DNA from: Gracilimonas sp.
Lineage (GTDB): Bacteria; Bacteroidota; Rhodothermia; Balneolales; Balneolaceae
Length of the DNA: 64,000 nucleotides
Assembly (NCBI GenBank): GCA_022450045.1
Contig: JAKURD010000004.1
Coordinates: 105,194-169,193 of the forward strand
Direction of reading: 5' to 3'
In this document: positions 43,627 to 51,840 of the stretch, piece after piece
Layout of the letters: each line of letters begins with the position of its first letter
How positions within the stretch are numbered: position 1 is the first letter of the stretch
The notes under the pieces: model-generated
Told to the model about the DNA's origin: nothing
The model's database searches: none
What the model saw: the letters and a program-made list of their open reading frames with translations, nothing else
Made by a program: the position numbers and the translations under genes

Positions 43627-45023
43627 AGATCCGCTCCAAACTGGCATGGACCTACATCATTCTCCTGGTTATCGGGATCATCACCATAAGTGCGTATTCG
43701 ATCTTGACCATCCGGAGTTTTCTGCTGGAGGAGGGAGAGGAGCAATTCGAAAGGGATGCACTTTCACTCGCACTTGCAGCAAGTAGTTTTAAGGATGATG
43801 GTCAGTTTGATGATAAGATCAGAAAACAAGCTGAACTATCGAGGTATGAAATGGCTGTTTATGATAAGGAAGGAATCCGATTTTTAACCTTTCCTGAAGA
43901 CGCTTTTGATATGGTTGATATGCGTTTAAATAATCAATTGTTGTCAGAGTTGGAGCAGAGGGATGGATCGCCGATCGTTCAAAACAATAAACAGTCTCCA
44001 AAGCTGATCGCCTATGTTGATCTGGGGCAATCTGATAATAGAGCGCAATACCTGAGGATCAGTCAGGATAAAAGTGAATATTATGCGGCTGTGGCAAGTA
44101 TCAGACACATTATTTATGCGGGGATGTTCTTCTCCATTGGGGCAGTTATCATTGTTAGCTTTTTGTTTGCGAGATACATTGCTTCTCCCATCCTCCGCCT
44201 GAACTCTGCAGCCTTGGATATCGCGCGTGGAAACCTGGATCGTAAAATTGATCTGAAACGTAACGATGAATTTGGAACCCTTGCGGATTCGCTAAATCAT
44301 ATGGCCAGTACGCTTCGGGCCGATAATGAAAAACTAAAAAAGCTGAATGAAAAGCAGAGCCAGTTTTTTGCGGACATCACGCACGAAGTAAGAAATCCAT
44401 TGCATACCATTTCAGGTGCTTTGGAAATGCTGGAGCTGGCAAATCTTCAACCAGAGAAGAAAAAACAGTATATGATAACGGCTCGGAAGCAGATCAAGCG
44501 GGTGGCTCGGTTATTTGAAGATATCAAGACACTGCAGCGCTACGATTTTGATGAAAGCTTCATCAACAGAAAGAAGATCGACCTCAAACAGCTGATAAAA
44601 GAAGCAGAGCAGGCCTATCAGCCCATTGCGCAGAAAAAAGGATTGGAGCTTATTGCAAAAGACATTTCTTCATGCAAGGTAAATGCTGACCCGGATAAAC
44701 TGGAACAGGTGTTGGATAACCTGATCTCAAATGCCATTAAATATACCCTCACGGGAACGGTGGAAGTTGGCTTTGAGAAGAAGGAAGAGGTGGTTGAGGT
44801 GTACGTAAAAGATACCGGCTCGGGAATAGGCCAAGAGCATTTAGACCGGTTGTTCGATCGTTTTTATCGAACCGATAAAGCAAGATCAAGAGATAAGGGC
44901 GGAACCGGTTTAGGACTATCTGTGGTAAAAGGAATACTAAATGCCCACCAAAGTGAAATCAAAGTGGAAAGTAAGGAAGGAAGCGGAAGTAAATTTTATT
45001 TTACGCTTCCTATTTTGGATTGA
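43623..45023 (+). CDS. Membrane sensor histidine kinase (HAMP, PhoR-like)
   Basis: 466 residues. Two membrane segments (about 9-30 and 163-183) bracket a ~130-residue periplasmic sensor region; HAMP follows (ARYIASPILRLNSAALDIAR). The H-box is FFADITHEVRNPLHTISGAL with His254, then N-box LEQVLDNLISNAIKYT, G1 VKDTGSGIG, and G2 GGTGLGLSVVKGIL. Partner of the overlapping response regulator. The sensor domain has no family I recognise. Its stop overlaps the convergent aquaporin gene end by 14 bp. Confidence 0.92.
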   Translation: MKIRSKLAWTYIILLVIGIITISAYSILTIRSFLLEEGEEQFERDALSLALAASSFKDDGQFDDKIRKQAELSRYEMAVYDKEGIRFLTFPEDAFDMVDMRLNNQLLSELEQRDGSPIVQNNKQSPKLIAYVDLGQSDNRAQYLRISQDKSEYYAAVASIRHIIYAGMFFSIGAVIIVSFLFARYIASPILRLNSAALDIARGNLDRKIDLKRNDEFGTLADSLNHMASTLRADNEKLKKLNEKQSQFFADITHEVRNPLHTISGALEMLELANLQPEKKKQYMITARKQIKRVARLFEDIKTLQRYDFDESFINRKKIDLKQLIKEAEQAYQPIAQKKGLELIAKDISSCKVNADPDKLEQVLDNLISNAIKYTLTGTVEVGFEKKEEVVEVYVKDTGSGIGQEHLDRLFDRFYRTDKARSRDKGGTGLGLSVVKGILNAHQSEIKVESKEGSGSKFYFTLPILD

Positions 45024-45624
45024 AATAATCAAAAGAGAATGCAGCCAGAGCTCCTCCGCATAAAGGAGCAATAGTATAAAGCAGTATATGGTAATATGAA
45101 TCTCCTCCTTGGGCCAGATCAAAGAGGCCGGTCCCGATGGAAGTCGCAGGATTTAAGATCCCGCCAGAGATAGGCGTGCTTACCATCAGCATTCCGGCGA
45201 AAGTTAGTCCAACTACCAGTCCGTTAAGATGATTTTTGCGATGAAAGTTTGCTAACGATAATATGAGCATAACCAAAGTGAAGATCGTTGAAAAAAATAC
45301 TTCTGAAAAAGCCTGTTGATAAAGTCCGGTGTCGGAAGGCGGTTCCACATAAAAAACGGACCCCGAAAGAAAGTACAACAAATAGGCTGCAAGAAGGCCT
45401 CCGATCAATTGAGCGGCTACATATCCTGAAAATTCATAAAATGAAAGTTTACGCTTCAGGAAAAAAGCAAAAGAAACAGCAGGATTATAATGCGCCCCAG
45501 AAATGGGAGAGCCGATATAAACCAAAGCCATTAATGTTAAACCAATGGCGAGCGGATCTCCCGTAAAGCCAAAAACCAATACGAAAAAAAAGGCTCCGAA
45601 CGCCTCAATTGTATATGTGCGCAT
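45010..45624 (-). CDS. MIP family channel (aquaporin/glycerol facilitator)
   Basis: 204 residues and six membrane segments. Both pore NPA motifs are intact: GAHYNPAVSFAFFLKRK and GGILNPATSIGTGLFDLAQ. Short even for the family (usual 220-280), trimmed at both termini. The residue after the second NPA is Thr, where many aquaporins have Arg, so the selectivity filter differs from typical AqpZ; substrate may be water, glycerol or another small solute. Stands alone, convergent with the kinase gene. Confidence 0.87.
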   Translation of the reverse strand: MRTYTIEAFGAFFFVLVFGFTGDPLAIGLTLMALVYIGSPISGAHYNPAVSFAFFLKRKLSFYEFSGYVAAQLIGGLLAAYLLYFLSGSVFYVEPPSDTGLYQQAFSEVFFSTIFTLVMLILSLANFHRKNHLNGLVVGLTFAGMLMVSTPISGGILNPATSIGTGLFDLAQGGDSYYHILLYTIAPLCGGALAAFSFDYFNPK

Positions 45625-45807
45625 ACCCTATGTGTTAGTCTGTAAAACTCCAAATATCCTTCCTTATAGCTGAAACTACCTGCCCGAAGCAGGAATAGCA
45701 AGGAAGCAATTCCATAAATTGTAAAAAGAATCCCAATGATATTTATAACTATTTGACTTCATATAGGTTTAGAAAAAGGATATTTTCAGTGAAATAAAAT
45801 TTATTGC

Positions 45808-46115
45808 ATGCATTTAATAGATAAATTGAAATCCCGGTGGGAAATTGAAAGTAATTTCCAGATCATCATGGTTATGATGGTGTTCACGATTACCGGATTT
45901 AGCTCCTTTTTTGCCAGACGCCTTATTTTTCCACTGATAGGAGTTGAAGCAGCAGATCTTTTTGGTATAAAACCAACATCCGGTTGCTAACAATATTTCC
46001 CGTGTATAATATTTTGCTTCTAACCCATGCAGCTTTATTTGGACAGCCCCACTTTTTTTGGAAATTTTTTAAGAAAATGATGAGCAAGTTTATTCCCGGG
46101 AATTCAGGAGCTTAG
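45808..46115 (+). pseudogene. DUF6787-type small membrane protein, frameshifted
   Basis: The first frame reads MHLIDKLKSRWEIESNFQII with a membrane segment and stops after GIKPTSGC at 45990. The -1 frame continues with RLLTIFPVYNILLLTHAALF, then GQPHFFWKFFKKMMSKFIPG to a stop at 46115. Together they give a ~100-residue, two-segment protein of the DUF6787 shape (short basic N-terminus, FGQxxFFW-Fxxxx near the end). A one-base loss near 45975-45980 separates the halves. Either a real mutation or a sequencing error. No function is known for the family. Confidence 0.65.
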
Positions 46116-46122
46116 GTTGATT

Positions 46123-46473
46123 TCAGGATGTTAATTTTATGCGATCTTTTTTAGGAAGCTTTTCTACAACAAGGTCATACGAATGCCGGATAAGCTCTAA
46201 GATAAACTCATCTTTTAGATCGCCTTTTGTACTTATAGTGTTCCAATGCTTTTTGTTCATGTGGTAACCCGGTTGAATTTCTTCATATATGGCTCTCAGC
46301 TTAAGTGCCTTTAAAGGATCACACTTCAGGTTGATGCTCTTGAATTCATCTACATTTGTGAGGGCAAACATCTTTCCCATCACTTTAAATACCAGCGTTT
46401 GTTTGTCAAAAGGAAAGGCTTCGGTAGCGCCGGGAAGGGAAAGGCAATAGATATAGAAGGCTTCGATGTGCAT
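46123..46473 (-). CDS. MmcQ/YjbR family DNA-binding-like protein
   Basis: 116 residues, starting MHIEAFYIYCLSLPGATEAF. Motifs of the family are seen: PGATEAFPFDKQTLVFKVMG, INLKCDPLKALKLRA, PGYHMNKKHWNTIS. The YjbR fold resembles DNA-binding double-wing proteins; the real role is unsettled. Overlap or close spacing with the next upstream gene (3 bp) suggests co-transcription with the exported hypothetical protein. Confidence 0.85.
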   Translation of the reverse strand: MHIEAFYIYCLSLPGATEAFPFDKQTLVFKVMGKMFALTNVDEFKSINLKCDPLKALKLRAIYEEIQPGYHMNKKHWNTISTKGDLKDEFILELIRHSYDLVVEKLPKKDRIKLTS

Positions 46474-46476
46474 GGC

Positions 46477-46980
46477 TCAGTTCACGCTTTCGTAGTCGAT
46501 ACGAAAGTTGGAGGCAAGCCGCGATGAACGCGAGGTGATGTAGTCTGCCAGGCCGGGCGTAACCACTCCTATAAAGCTATCATGCCAGGTAGAGGCCATG
46601 GTACGAACGTCATTGTTTAGCGGAAGCTTCGCTGGTTGGTAGAACATGAGCTGTCCTGTAAAAGAAAGAGCCCCTGCCATTCCTTCTATAATATTGATAT
46701 GCAGATAAAGAATGGGAAGCTGATCAGATTGCTGAAGTGTTTCATACTCTAAAATAGTAACGGGAAGACTGCTGAGCTCCTCAAGCAGCAGCTTTCGAAC
46801 GCTATCAACAGGAATAGAGATCTTATCCAGGCTCCCGGGCTTTTCCACATTCACAACTACCCCAAATTCAGAGATGCCATAAAGGGAATTTTGCTCGCGA
46901 AGCACTTCATTCTGAGCATATCCTGAAGAACTAAGGAGCAGAATCAAAAAAATTGAAAAGAATATGGTTAGGTATTTCAT
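46477..46980 (-). CDS. Exported protein of unknown function
   Basis: 167 residues from the ATG at 46980 (MKYLTIFFSIFLILLLSSSG, a signal peptide cut near YAQ); an earlier in-frame ATG at 46989 would add MIG. The mature part is alpha/beta with no motif I can name (SIPVDSVRKLLLEELSSLPV; TWHDSFIGVVTPGLADY). Periplasmic or outer membrane. Lies 3 bp upstream of the YjbR gene on the same strand. Confidence 0.6.
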   Translation of the reverse strand: MKYLTIFFSIFLILLLSSSGYAQNEVLREQNSLYGISEFGVVVNVEKPGSLDKISIPVDSVRKLLLEELSSLPVTILEYETLQQSDQLPILYLHINIIEGMAGALSFTGQLMFYQPAKLPLNNDVRTMASTWHDSFIGVVTPGLADYITSRSSRLASNFRIDYESVN

Positions 46981-47067
46981 GCCAATCATAATTTATAAAC
47001 CTGAGTTAAGGTTTTAAATACAGGATCCATACATAGTAAATCATAGCAGGGAATATATCATTCCGCA

Positions 47068-47445
47068 TCAATTGTTCATCTTTAAGATCTTGATGCTGAA
47101 AACGATCCACCCAAGAATAAAAGCTACTCCTCCTATTGGCGTAATAGCCCCCAGCCAGCCAATACCCGTCAGGCAAAGCACATATAGGCTTCCTGAAAAA
47201 ATCACAATTCCTGCCAAGATCAACGAAGCAGGCCAGGTAATAGCAAGGTCAAATTGAACTCCGATCAGGGCGATCAGCATCAGCCCCAAAGCATGCCAAG
47301 CGTGGTACTGAACGGCGGTTTGCCAGGTTTCCAATCGTTCAGCACTAAGCACATTTTTGAGAGCGTGGGCTCCAAAAGCCCCGGCCGCAACAGCAAGTGC
47401 TAACAGGATGGCGGCGATGGCAATAAGAATCTTCGGATTGGACAT
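47068..47445 (-). CDS. DUF423 family membrane protein
   Basis: 125 residues with four membrane segments. Family hallmarks: GAFGAHALKNVLSAERLETW, VQYHAWHALGLMLIALIGVQ, and the C-terminal ITPIGGVAFILGWIVFSIK. Widespread small inner-membrane proteins of unknown role (YgdD-like). Start MSNPKILIAIAAILLALAV is natural. No functional link with the neighbours is visible. Confidence 0.88.
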   Translation of the reverse strand: MSNPKILIAIAAILLALAVAAGAFGAHALKNVLSAERLETWQTAVQYHAWHALGLMLIALIGVQFDLAITWPASLILAGIVIFSGSLYVLCLTGIGWLGAITPIGGVAFILGWIVFSIKILKMNN

Positions 47446-47453
47446 TGTTCTGG

Positions 47454-47527
47454 TGTAATGGTTAATCGTTATTGGAAATTAGGTTCTGGATGCAAATTAA
47501 GTTAACAAATACCCAATAACCATTACA
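47454..47527. repeat. Inverted repeat between DUF423 and CDGSH genes
   Basis: TGTAATGGTTA(atcgtta)TTGG around 47454-47475 pairs with CCAATAACCATTACA at 47513-47527. The right side resembles the AATAACCCTTAACGAAT stretch at 41973, so this could be a recurrent intergenic sequence. Possible terminator for the CDGSH gene. Confidence 0.4.
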
Positions 47528-47540
47528 TCAATAACGAATG

Positions 47541-48200
47541 TTAACTGGAAACAAAGCCTATTTGCTTATGTGCCCCATCACAAAATGGTTTGGTTGAAGA
47601 TCCCCCACAACGACAAAAACTCATCTTCTTACTGCAGGTTTCCCGCCCGGTTTCTTCTCCCACCAAGTCATAATTTCCCTGAACTAAAAACGGGGCATTA
47701 TCGAACAACTTAATGGAAAGCTCTCCGCCTTTGCCGTTTACCGGTTCCGTTCTCAGTCGCTCTGCATTGTATGAAGTGTCGGCTTTAAATTCGGCGTCAA
47801 TATGCGAATTATCACAAAGGGGTTTGTTTTTTGATTTTCCACACCGGCACATAGCTACGCGGGTATCTTTGAGCACGACGTTTTCATCTGAATCGCGAAT
47901 AACCACCTCACCATAAATATAAATAGGCCCGTCTTCCTCAATGGTAATCACGTTCTGTTCCGGTGGCTGCTCTTCTTTATCCTCACTCATCAATTGATAG
48001 TGCAAAGCTCCGGTTGGGCAGCGTTTTATCACTTCCGTAAGCTCATCCACGGCAGCATGTTGGGGTTGTATCCAAGGTTTTTTATTGGGATCAAAAACAT
48101 TTGGCAGGCCGTGAACACATTCCTCGGCATGGATACATCGTTTCAAATCCCAGGTGACTTTAATTTCTTCAGTTGAGTAGGAGAGTATTTTTTCTTGCAT
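47541..48200 (-). CDS. CDGSH iron-sulfur protein with ferredoxin-like N-terminal domain
   Basis: 219 residues. The N-terminal ~70 residues match the divergent 4Fe-4S mono-cluster domain (KRCIHAEECVHGLPNVFDP ... VIKRCPTGALHYQL). Two CDGSH zinc-finger-like motifs follow: CRCGKSKNKPLCDNSHIDAE and CRCGGSSTKPFCDGAHKQIG, each with Cys-Cys-Cys-His for a 2Fe-2S cluster. Such proteins are redox or cluster-transfer factors, often in stress settings. It is the last apparently intact gene before the metal island. Confidence 0.88.
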   Translation of the reverse strand: MQEKILSYSTEEIKVTWDLKRCIHAEECVHGLPNVFDPNKKPWIQPQHAAVDELTEVIKRCPTGALHYQLMSEDKEEQPPEQNVITIEEDGPIYIYGEVVIRDSDENVVLKDTRVAMCRCGKSKNKPLCDNSHIDAEFKADTSYNAERLRTEPVNGKGGELSIKLFDNAPFLVQGNYDLVGEETGRETCSKKMSFCRCGGSSTKPFCDGAHKQIGFVSS

Positions 48201-48330
48201 TGATGAATAGACTTGATTTACAGTTTAAGGATGATAATGAAGCAAGCCCATCAAACCAAGTTAAGCAGCGCAAAAGTCTTTAGCCTCTCTCAATATGCCT
48301 GTCTTTTTTTACGTGACTAAATTGAAGATC

Positions 48331-48852
48331 CTATACCATGCTTTCCTTCAGAATTCGACCTCCCTTTAATATCTTCAAACGGTACTGAACATACAGCGGA
48401 ATAGTTACATTGCAATGATAAGTGTGCCTGTTATGAAATTTACACTCAGCCACAAAAACATCTATTTCGCTTTCTGAAATTGCATCAATCTCGTGAGATA
48501 CGCAATGCCCCAGCACTACGGTGCCGACCTGTGTAGAATACCCAAGCCGGTTAAAAACTTCCGCGATAAGCAGCTCGAACGGATATCCTGAGGATCCCAT
48601 TTCAAATAAAGCCTCCTTTAATTTATACCGCCCGGCAACCCGTTTTGGTCTTTGCTTAAGCAATCGGTATGCCTCCTGGTACATTTTCTTTGTGGTGATG
48701 CCATCCCGGAAATACCCATTTTTGTTGAGGTGATCAATCACCGCATTTATCATGACAGGCTGCGCTCCGGCATTGGATAGGGAACGCTTCAGCTTTGAAA
48801 ACTTGAATTTTTCTCGTTCACTGGTAGCTTTAACGACTTCAAATGGTTCCAT
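48331..48852 (-). pseudogene. ATP-cone plus Mrr-like restriction endonuclease, truncated
   Basis: 173 residues. Residues ~5-95 form an ATP-cone (VVKATSEREKFKFSKLKRSL, KKMYQEAYRLLKQRP); then PFELLIAEVFNRLGYSTQVG and HEIDAISESEIDVFVAECKF with the PD-(D/E)XK residues Asp and Glu-x-Lys. After IPLYVQYR the frame gives an unlike tail; the neighbouring frame continues RFEDIKGR, as relatives do, so a base is missing near 48377. Even then a stop follows within ~15 codons, and the C-terminal ~100 residues expected for the family are absent. Nuclease core residues survive, but the gene is probably dead. Overlaps the MerR gene by 14 bp. Confidence 0.6.
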
Positions 48853-49317
48853 TCATCGATCTTAAATTCTTTTTCGTTTCACTATCTTTTTCCAAAGCGT
48901 TTATTATAGGACAGTCTCCCTTCGGTCCTTCTCCAGCACACGAATCAATTAAATCTATAAGAGTATTTTCGATTTGTTTTAGATCTTTGATCTTCTCAAC
49001 GACATCTTGATATTTTTCCTGTGCCTCACTTTTGATCTCCGAGCAGGTGGTGTCTTCATCCATCCGCAGCTCCAGCAATTCCTTTATTTCACTGAGGGTA
49101 AAACCCAGCTCCTGTGCCTGCTTAATGAACTTAATTTGGTCAATATGTCGCCGGTTAAAAATGCGGTAGCCCGAACGTCGTCGGTCGGGTTTAGGTATGA
49201 GCTCCCGCTTTTCGTAGTAGCGAACGCTTCTTTGTTGACGTCAGCACGGCGGGCCACTTCCCCGATTTTAAAGGTAGTGACACCGTCATACCTCTCTTCC
49301 ATGTCATCTCTTAACAT
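48839..49317 (-). pseudogene. merR: MerR-family regulator of the mercury type, frameshifted
   Basis: The 5' frame gives TTFKIGEVARRADVNKEAF (helix-turn-helix), then shifts near 49230; the next frame continues SVRYYEKRELIPKPDRRRSG, GFTLSEIKELLELRMDEDTT and on to the stop at 48839. One missing base near CTTCTTT explains it. The effector region has three Cys placed as in Hg(II)-sensing MerR: one in DTTCSEIK, and two nine residues apart in SCAGEGPKGDC. That supports Hg(II) or a similarly soft metal as inducer rather than Cu(I). It closes the operon headed by the merT-like gene. If the shift is real, control of both metal operons is lost. Confidence 0.75.
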
Positions 49318-49344
49318 GTCGATATCTGTTTGTATGAAATTGAA

Positions 49345-49842
49345 TCAAGCTTTTGTTTTATCAACGCTATCTACCCACAGTTTAATCCCGGACTCATCAC
49401 TCGTTTCCGCTTTGCCGGTTATAGTTACAGAGCCTTTGGCTTTTGAAATATCATCCAATGTTTTTTGCTCTTCAGATTTCAGTGTAAACCGTTCTCCCGC
49501 TATGGTTTCCAGAATAAGTTTGCCGGACTCATCTTGTGTCACTGTTCCTTTAACAGTAATATTGGCTTCTTTAGCTTTAAATCCGCTTTCTTCTACGGCT
49601 TTGCGAATCCTTTCAAGCGTTAGTTGATTATCTTTGGTCAGATTGGTCGTCAACAGTCCATCATTAAGACTGACTGATGCCGACTGCACACCGTCAATTT
49701 GTTTGATGCGTTTTTCTAACCCATAAGCACACGGGGCGCAGTCCATGCCAAAAACGGTTTGTTTGACTTCCAATAGTTGTGCCTGTGCTTGAAATGGTAT
49801 CAAGAAAAGGCCAATCATAAAAGTTAACATGTAATTCTTCAT
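49345..49842 (-). CDS. Exported HMA-domain metal-binding protein
   Basis: 165 residues with a signal peptide (MKNYMLTFMIGLFLIPFQAQ). HMA domain at residues ~24-90 with the metal-binding CxxC in FGMDCAPCAYGLEKRIKQID. The last ~70 residues form a second domain (GTVTQDESGKLILETIAGER, DISKAKGSVTITGKAETSDE), perhaps OB-like. It should capture a soft metal in the periplasm, analogous to MerP. Lies between the beta-barrel protein gene and merR, in the merT-led operon. Confidence 0.8.
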   Translation of the reverse strand: MKNYMLTFMIGLFLIPFQAQAQLLEVKQTVFGMDCAPCAYGLEKRIKQIDGVQSASVSLNDGLLTTNLTKDNQLTLERIRKAVEESGFKAKEANITVKGTVTQDESGKLILETIAGERFTLKSEEQKTLDDISKAKGSVTITGKAETSDESGIKLWVDSVDKTKA

Positions 49843-49863
49843 AAAGTGATCTCCATTTAAAAG

Positions 49864-50736
49864 TTAAAACCAATATGATAAAACGAAGTTAAGCCGATAC
49901 GATTCTGTTTCTTGTGTTTCGGAAACACTGGAATAGATCGGAAATAGAATGCCTCCGGATAGTCCCCATTTGCCATATAGCCCGAGCACGCTGGGACCGA
50001 GCAGCGATTTTGTGCCACCCGTTTCAATTTGTTCAATACCATTAAGCTCACTATTTTCCACCAATTCGGTAACGCTTTCCACAAAAATCCGCCAGTCGGG
50101 CTTGGGATAGTCATGCTGAAACAGCGGCGGCCGGTACCCGATCACTCCGGTGATATAGGCAATATCGCCCAGCCGGTCGTTATGTTGTTCAATATAATAC
50201 TGATAACCGCCTCCCGCCCACGCATACAATGTCCGTGAAGCGTAGCCGGTTACAAGTCCGCCATGCAGGCTTGGACCTACATCAAGGCCTCCTCGCTTAT
50301 CCTCGGTGGGAATCGATCCGCTGAGCAGCACAGTCGCTTCAAATCGTTGTCCTACTCCGGGATAGGTCTTAAAAAAGCGAAACAGCCCAGACACCTCCAG
50401 GTCGCCGTAACTGCCCATCATAGTGCCAAGACGTTCTTGGGGAGGATTGTCAATTCTTTGTAAAGGAGTAGGGACTGACACATTCAATTGAATATCCTCG
50501 GTTAGCCCGTAGTGCCAGTTCTGGCGGAGCATCCATGCCGAATTTCCTTGCCGGGTGGACATAGCCATCACATCAAAACTGAGTTCACCCTGTCCCAGGG
50601 TAGGAGTAGCCAACGTGAATACCGGTCCATGGCCGCCTTGGGCATATAACTTATTTACGGCTGCCAGAGATAATACGAGGATAACTAGAGTTAATAATAT
50701 TTTGAAAGAGGTCTTTGGCAAATGAGTACGTATCAT
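49864..50736 (-). CDS. Outer-membrane beta-barrel-like protein of the metal operon
   Basis: 290 residues with a signal peptide (ILLTLVILVLSLAAVNKLYA). The mature protein alternates amphipathic strands, ends in LNFVLSYWF (C-terminal aromatic, as in outer-membrane barrels), and has barrel-like segments such as GLTEDIQLNVSVPTPLQR and KWGLSGGILFPIYSSV. No specific family recalled; comparable proteins are annotated as putative outer-membrane transporters. Its position between merT-like and merP-like genes suggests it passes or binds metal at the outer membrane (inference). Confidence 0.65.
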   Translation of the reverse strand: MIRTHLPKTSFKILLTLVILVLSLAAVNKLYAQGGHGPVFTLATPTLGQGELSFDVMAMSTRQGNSAWMLRQNWHYGLTEDIQLNVSVPTPLQRIDNPPQERLGTMMGSYGDLEVSGLFRFFKTYPGVGQRFEATVLLSGSIPTEDKRGGLDVGPSLHGGLVTGYASRTLYAWAGGGYQYYIEQHNDRLGDIAYITGVIGYRPPLFQHDYPKPDWRIFVESVTELVENSELNGIEQIETGGTKSLLGPSVLGLYGKWGLSGGILFPIYSSVSETQETESYRLNFVLSYWF

Positions 50737-50760
50737 AATATTTAGCTGTGAAATAAATGG

Positions 50761-51177
50761 TTAGATTCCAAGAAATCTCATAATTGGTACCAGGGCATAG
50801 GCAAAAAAGGCCCCGGTGATATAAATAATAATCGACGACCAGAGCATAACTTTAGTGAATCGACCTGCGACTTCGCATCCTTCGCCACCGGTAATACTGC
50901 AGGCCATTTTTCCTTTGGGACGATACACCAAAATACCGCTGATAAGCAACATAATCCCTGATCCAAAAAAAATCCATTCTTTATAGCCAGACAAAGTAAC
51001 CATCCAGGGGAAGGTGGAAATCATGGAGGTCACGGCAGCACCTCCTGCAAAAGCAGCTACCGCTGCAGGCAGGGCACAGCAAATTAATGTGCCAGTAGAG
51101 GTAAACAGGGCAAAGAAGCTGGAGGCTTTCTGTTTCCAGGTTTGATTGCTGGGTTTAGTGGCTTGGGTCGAATCCAT
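50761..51177 (-). CDS. MerT-like mercuric/soft-metal membrane transporter
   Basis: 138 residues. Three membrane segments as in MerT: the first carries the vicinal Cys pair in TSTGTLICCALPAAVAAFAG, a cytoplasmic loop after the second holds a second Cys pair (ACSITGGEGCEVAG), then a third segment. MerT accepts Hg(II) from MerP and carries it inward to the reductase. No merA is in the window, so the incoming metal must go elsewhere, perhaps to the HMA carriers and ATPase upstream. First gene after the MerR-type promoter at 51208-51239. Confidence 0.82.
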   Translation of the reverse strand: MDSTQATKPSNQTWKQKASSFFALFTSTGTLICCALPAAVAAFAGGAAVTSMISTFPWMVTLSGYKEWIFFGSGIMLLISGILVYRPKGKMACSITGGEGCEVAGRFTKVMLWSSIIIYITGAFFAYALVPIMRFLGI

Positions 51178-51207
51178 AATAAAAGACTGTTTTATATTCT
51201 ATCAGAC

Positions 51208-51239
51208 AATATAAGGCCTGTACCATACCCAAGAGTCAA
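51208..51239 (-). promoter_or_regulatory. MerR-type promoter of the merT-like operon
   Basis: Minus strand: -35 TTGACT, 20-bp spacer containing ATGGTACAGGCCT, -10 TATATT. The spacer is longer than the usual 17 bp, the hallmark of MerR-activated promoters. The -10 lies 31 bp upstream of the merT-like start. Nearly identical to 55432-55463. Confidence 0.75.
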
Positions 51240-51247
51240 GTAATAAT

Positions 51248-51817
51248 TTACCGGCGTCCACCAGGCCAGACCAGTACGGGCATATTGACCACAATGCCGG
51301 GCTCCTCAATCACAAGTTCTCCACTTGATTGGGCCTCCATGAGAGCCTCGACTGTTTTCAGTTCTCGGGGCTGGGCATCTTCGTTCCAGCGTACCAGGTG
51401 AATGGAGCGCAGCGGACTGTAGTTAGGATCGCCAGGTATAGAACCGAAGATATCAGGTTGAAACCCAAACGGGCCGTGGCCCTCTATCCCATTTTTAAAT
51501 ACATAGATATCAGCAAACAGGGAATCCGGCATTTGTGCCAGCTTCGGCATATGCACCACCTTGGTTCCCATCATTTTGGTCAACATATTAGCTACCCAAG
51601 AATCCGATGCTTCGGTGTGGATGAAGTAGAGATCCCCACCATTGTGATAGCCTTTTACCAATGGCGCCAGATTCATGGTCTGCAGGGAGTCGGGTACTAC
51701 GCCCATGGCCGCGGTCATATCCTGCGGTTTTTTGTCCCAGTCTTTGACGAAATTTTGTTTGCAACCTGAGAATAGAAGTACAAGCGATATTAAAACAAAG
51801 ATAGAATATCGTATCAT
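51248..51817 (-). CDS. Lipoprotein of the DUF7482 type
   Basis: 189 residues, lipoprotein signal MIRYSIFVLISLVLLFSGC. The central part GYHNGGDLYFIHTEASDSWV and TKMMGTKVVHMPKLAQMPDS resembles DUF7482-like proteins; GHGPFGFQPDIFGSIPGDPN follows. No known activity. It has His and Met residues that could bind metal. Last gene of the ATPase-containing operon, 23 bp after the ATPase stop. Confidence 0.65.
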   Translation of the reverse strand: MIRYSIFVLISLVLLFSGCKQNFVKDWDKKPQDMTAAMGVVPDSLQTMNLAPLVKGYHNGGDLYFIHTEASDSWVANMLTKMMGTKVVHMPKLAQMPDSLFADIYVFKNGIEGHGPFGFQPDIFGSIPGDPNYSPLRSIHLVRWNEDAQPRELKTVEALMEAQSSGELVIEEPGIVVNMPVLVWPGGRR

Positions 51818-51840
51818 AATAAATGAGCTTTTAATAGAAG

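Noticed and set aside
50761-51177. Calling the island a standard mercury-reduction (mer) operon
   Set aside because: No mercuric reductase or lyase gene is present; the ATPases, chaperone and copper oxidase point to efflux and oxidation instead.
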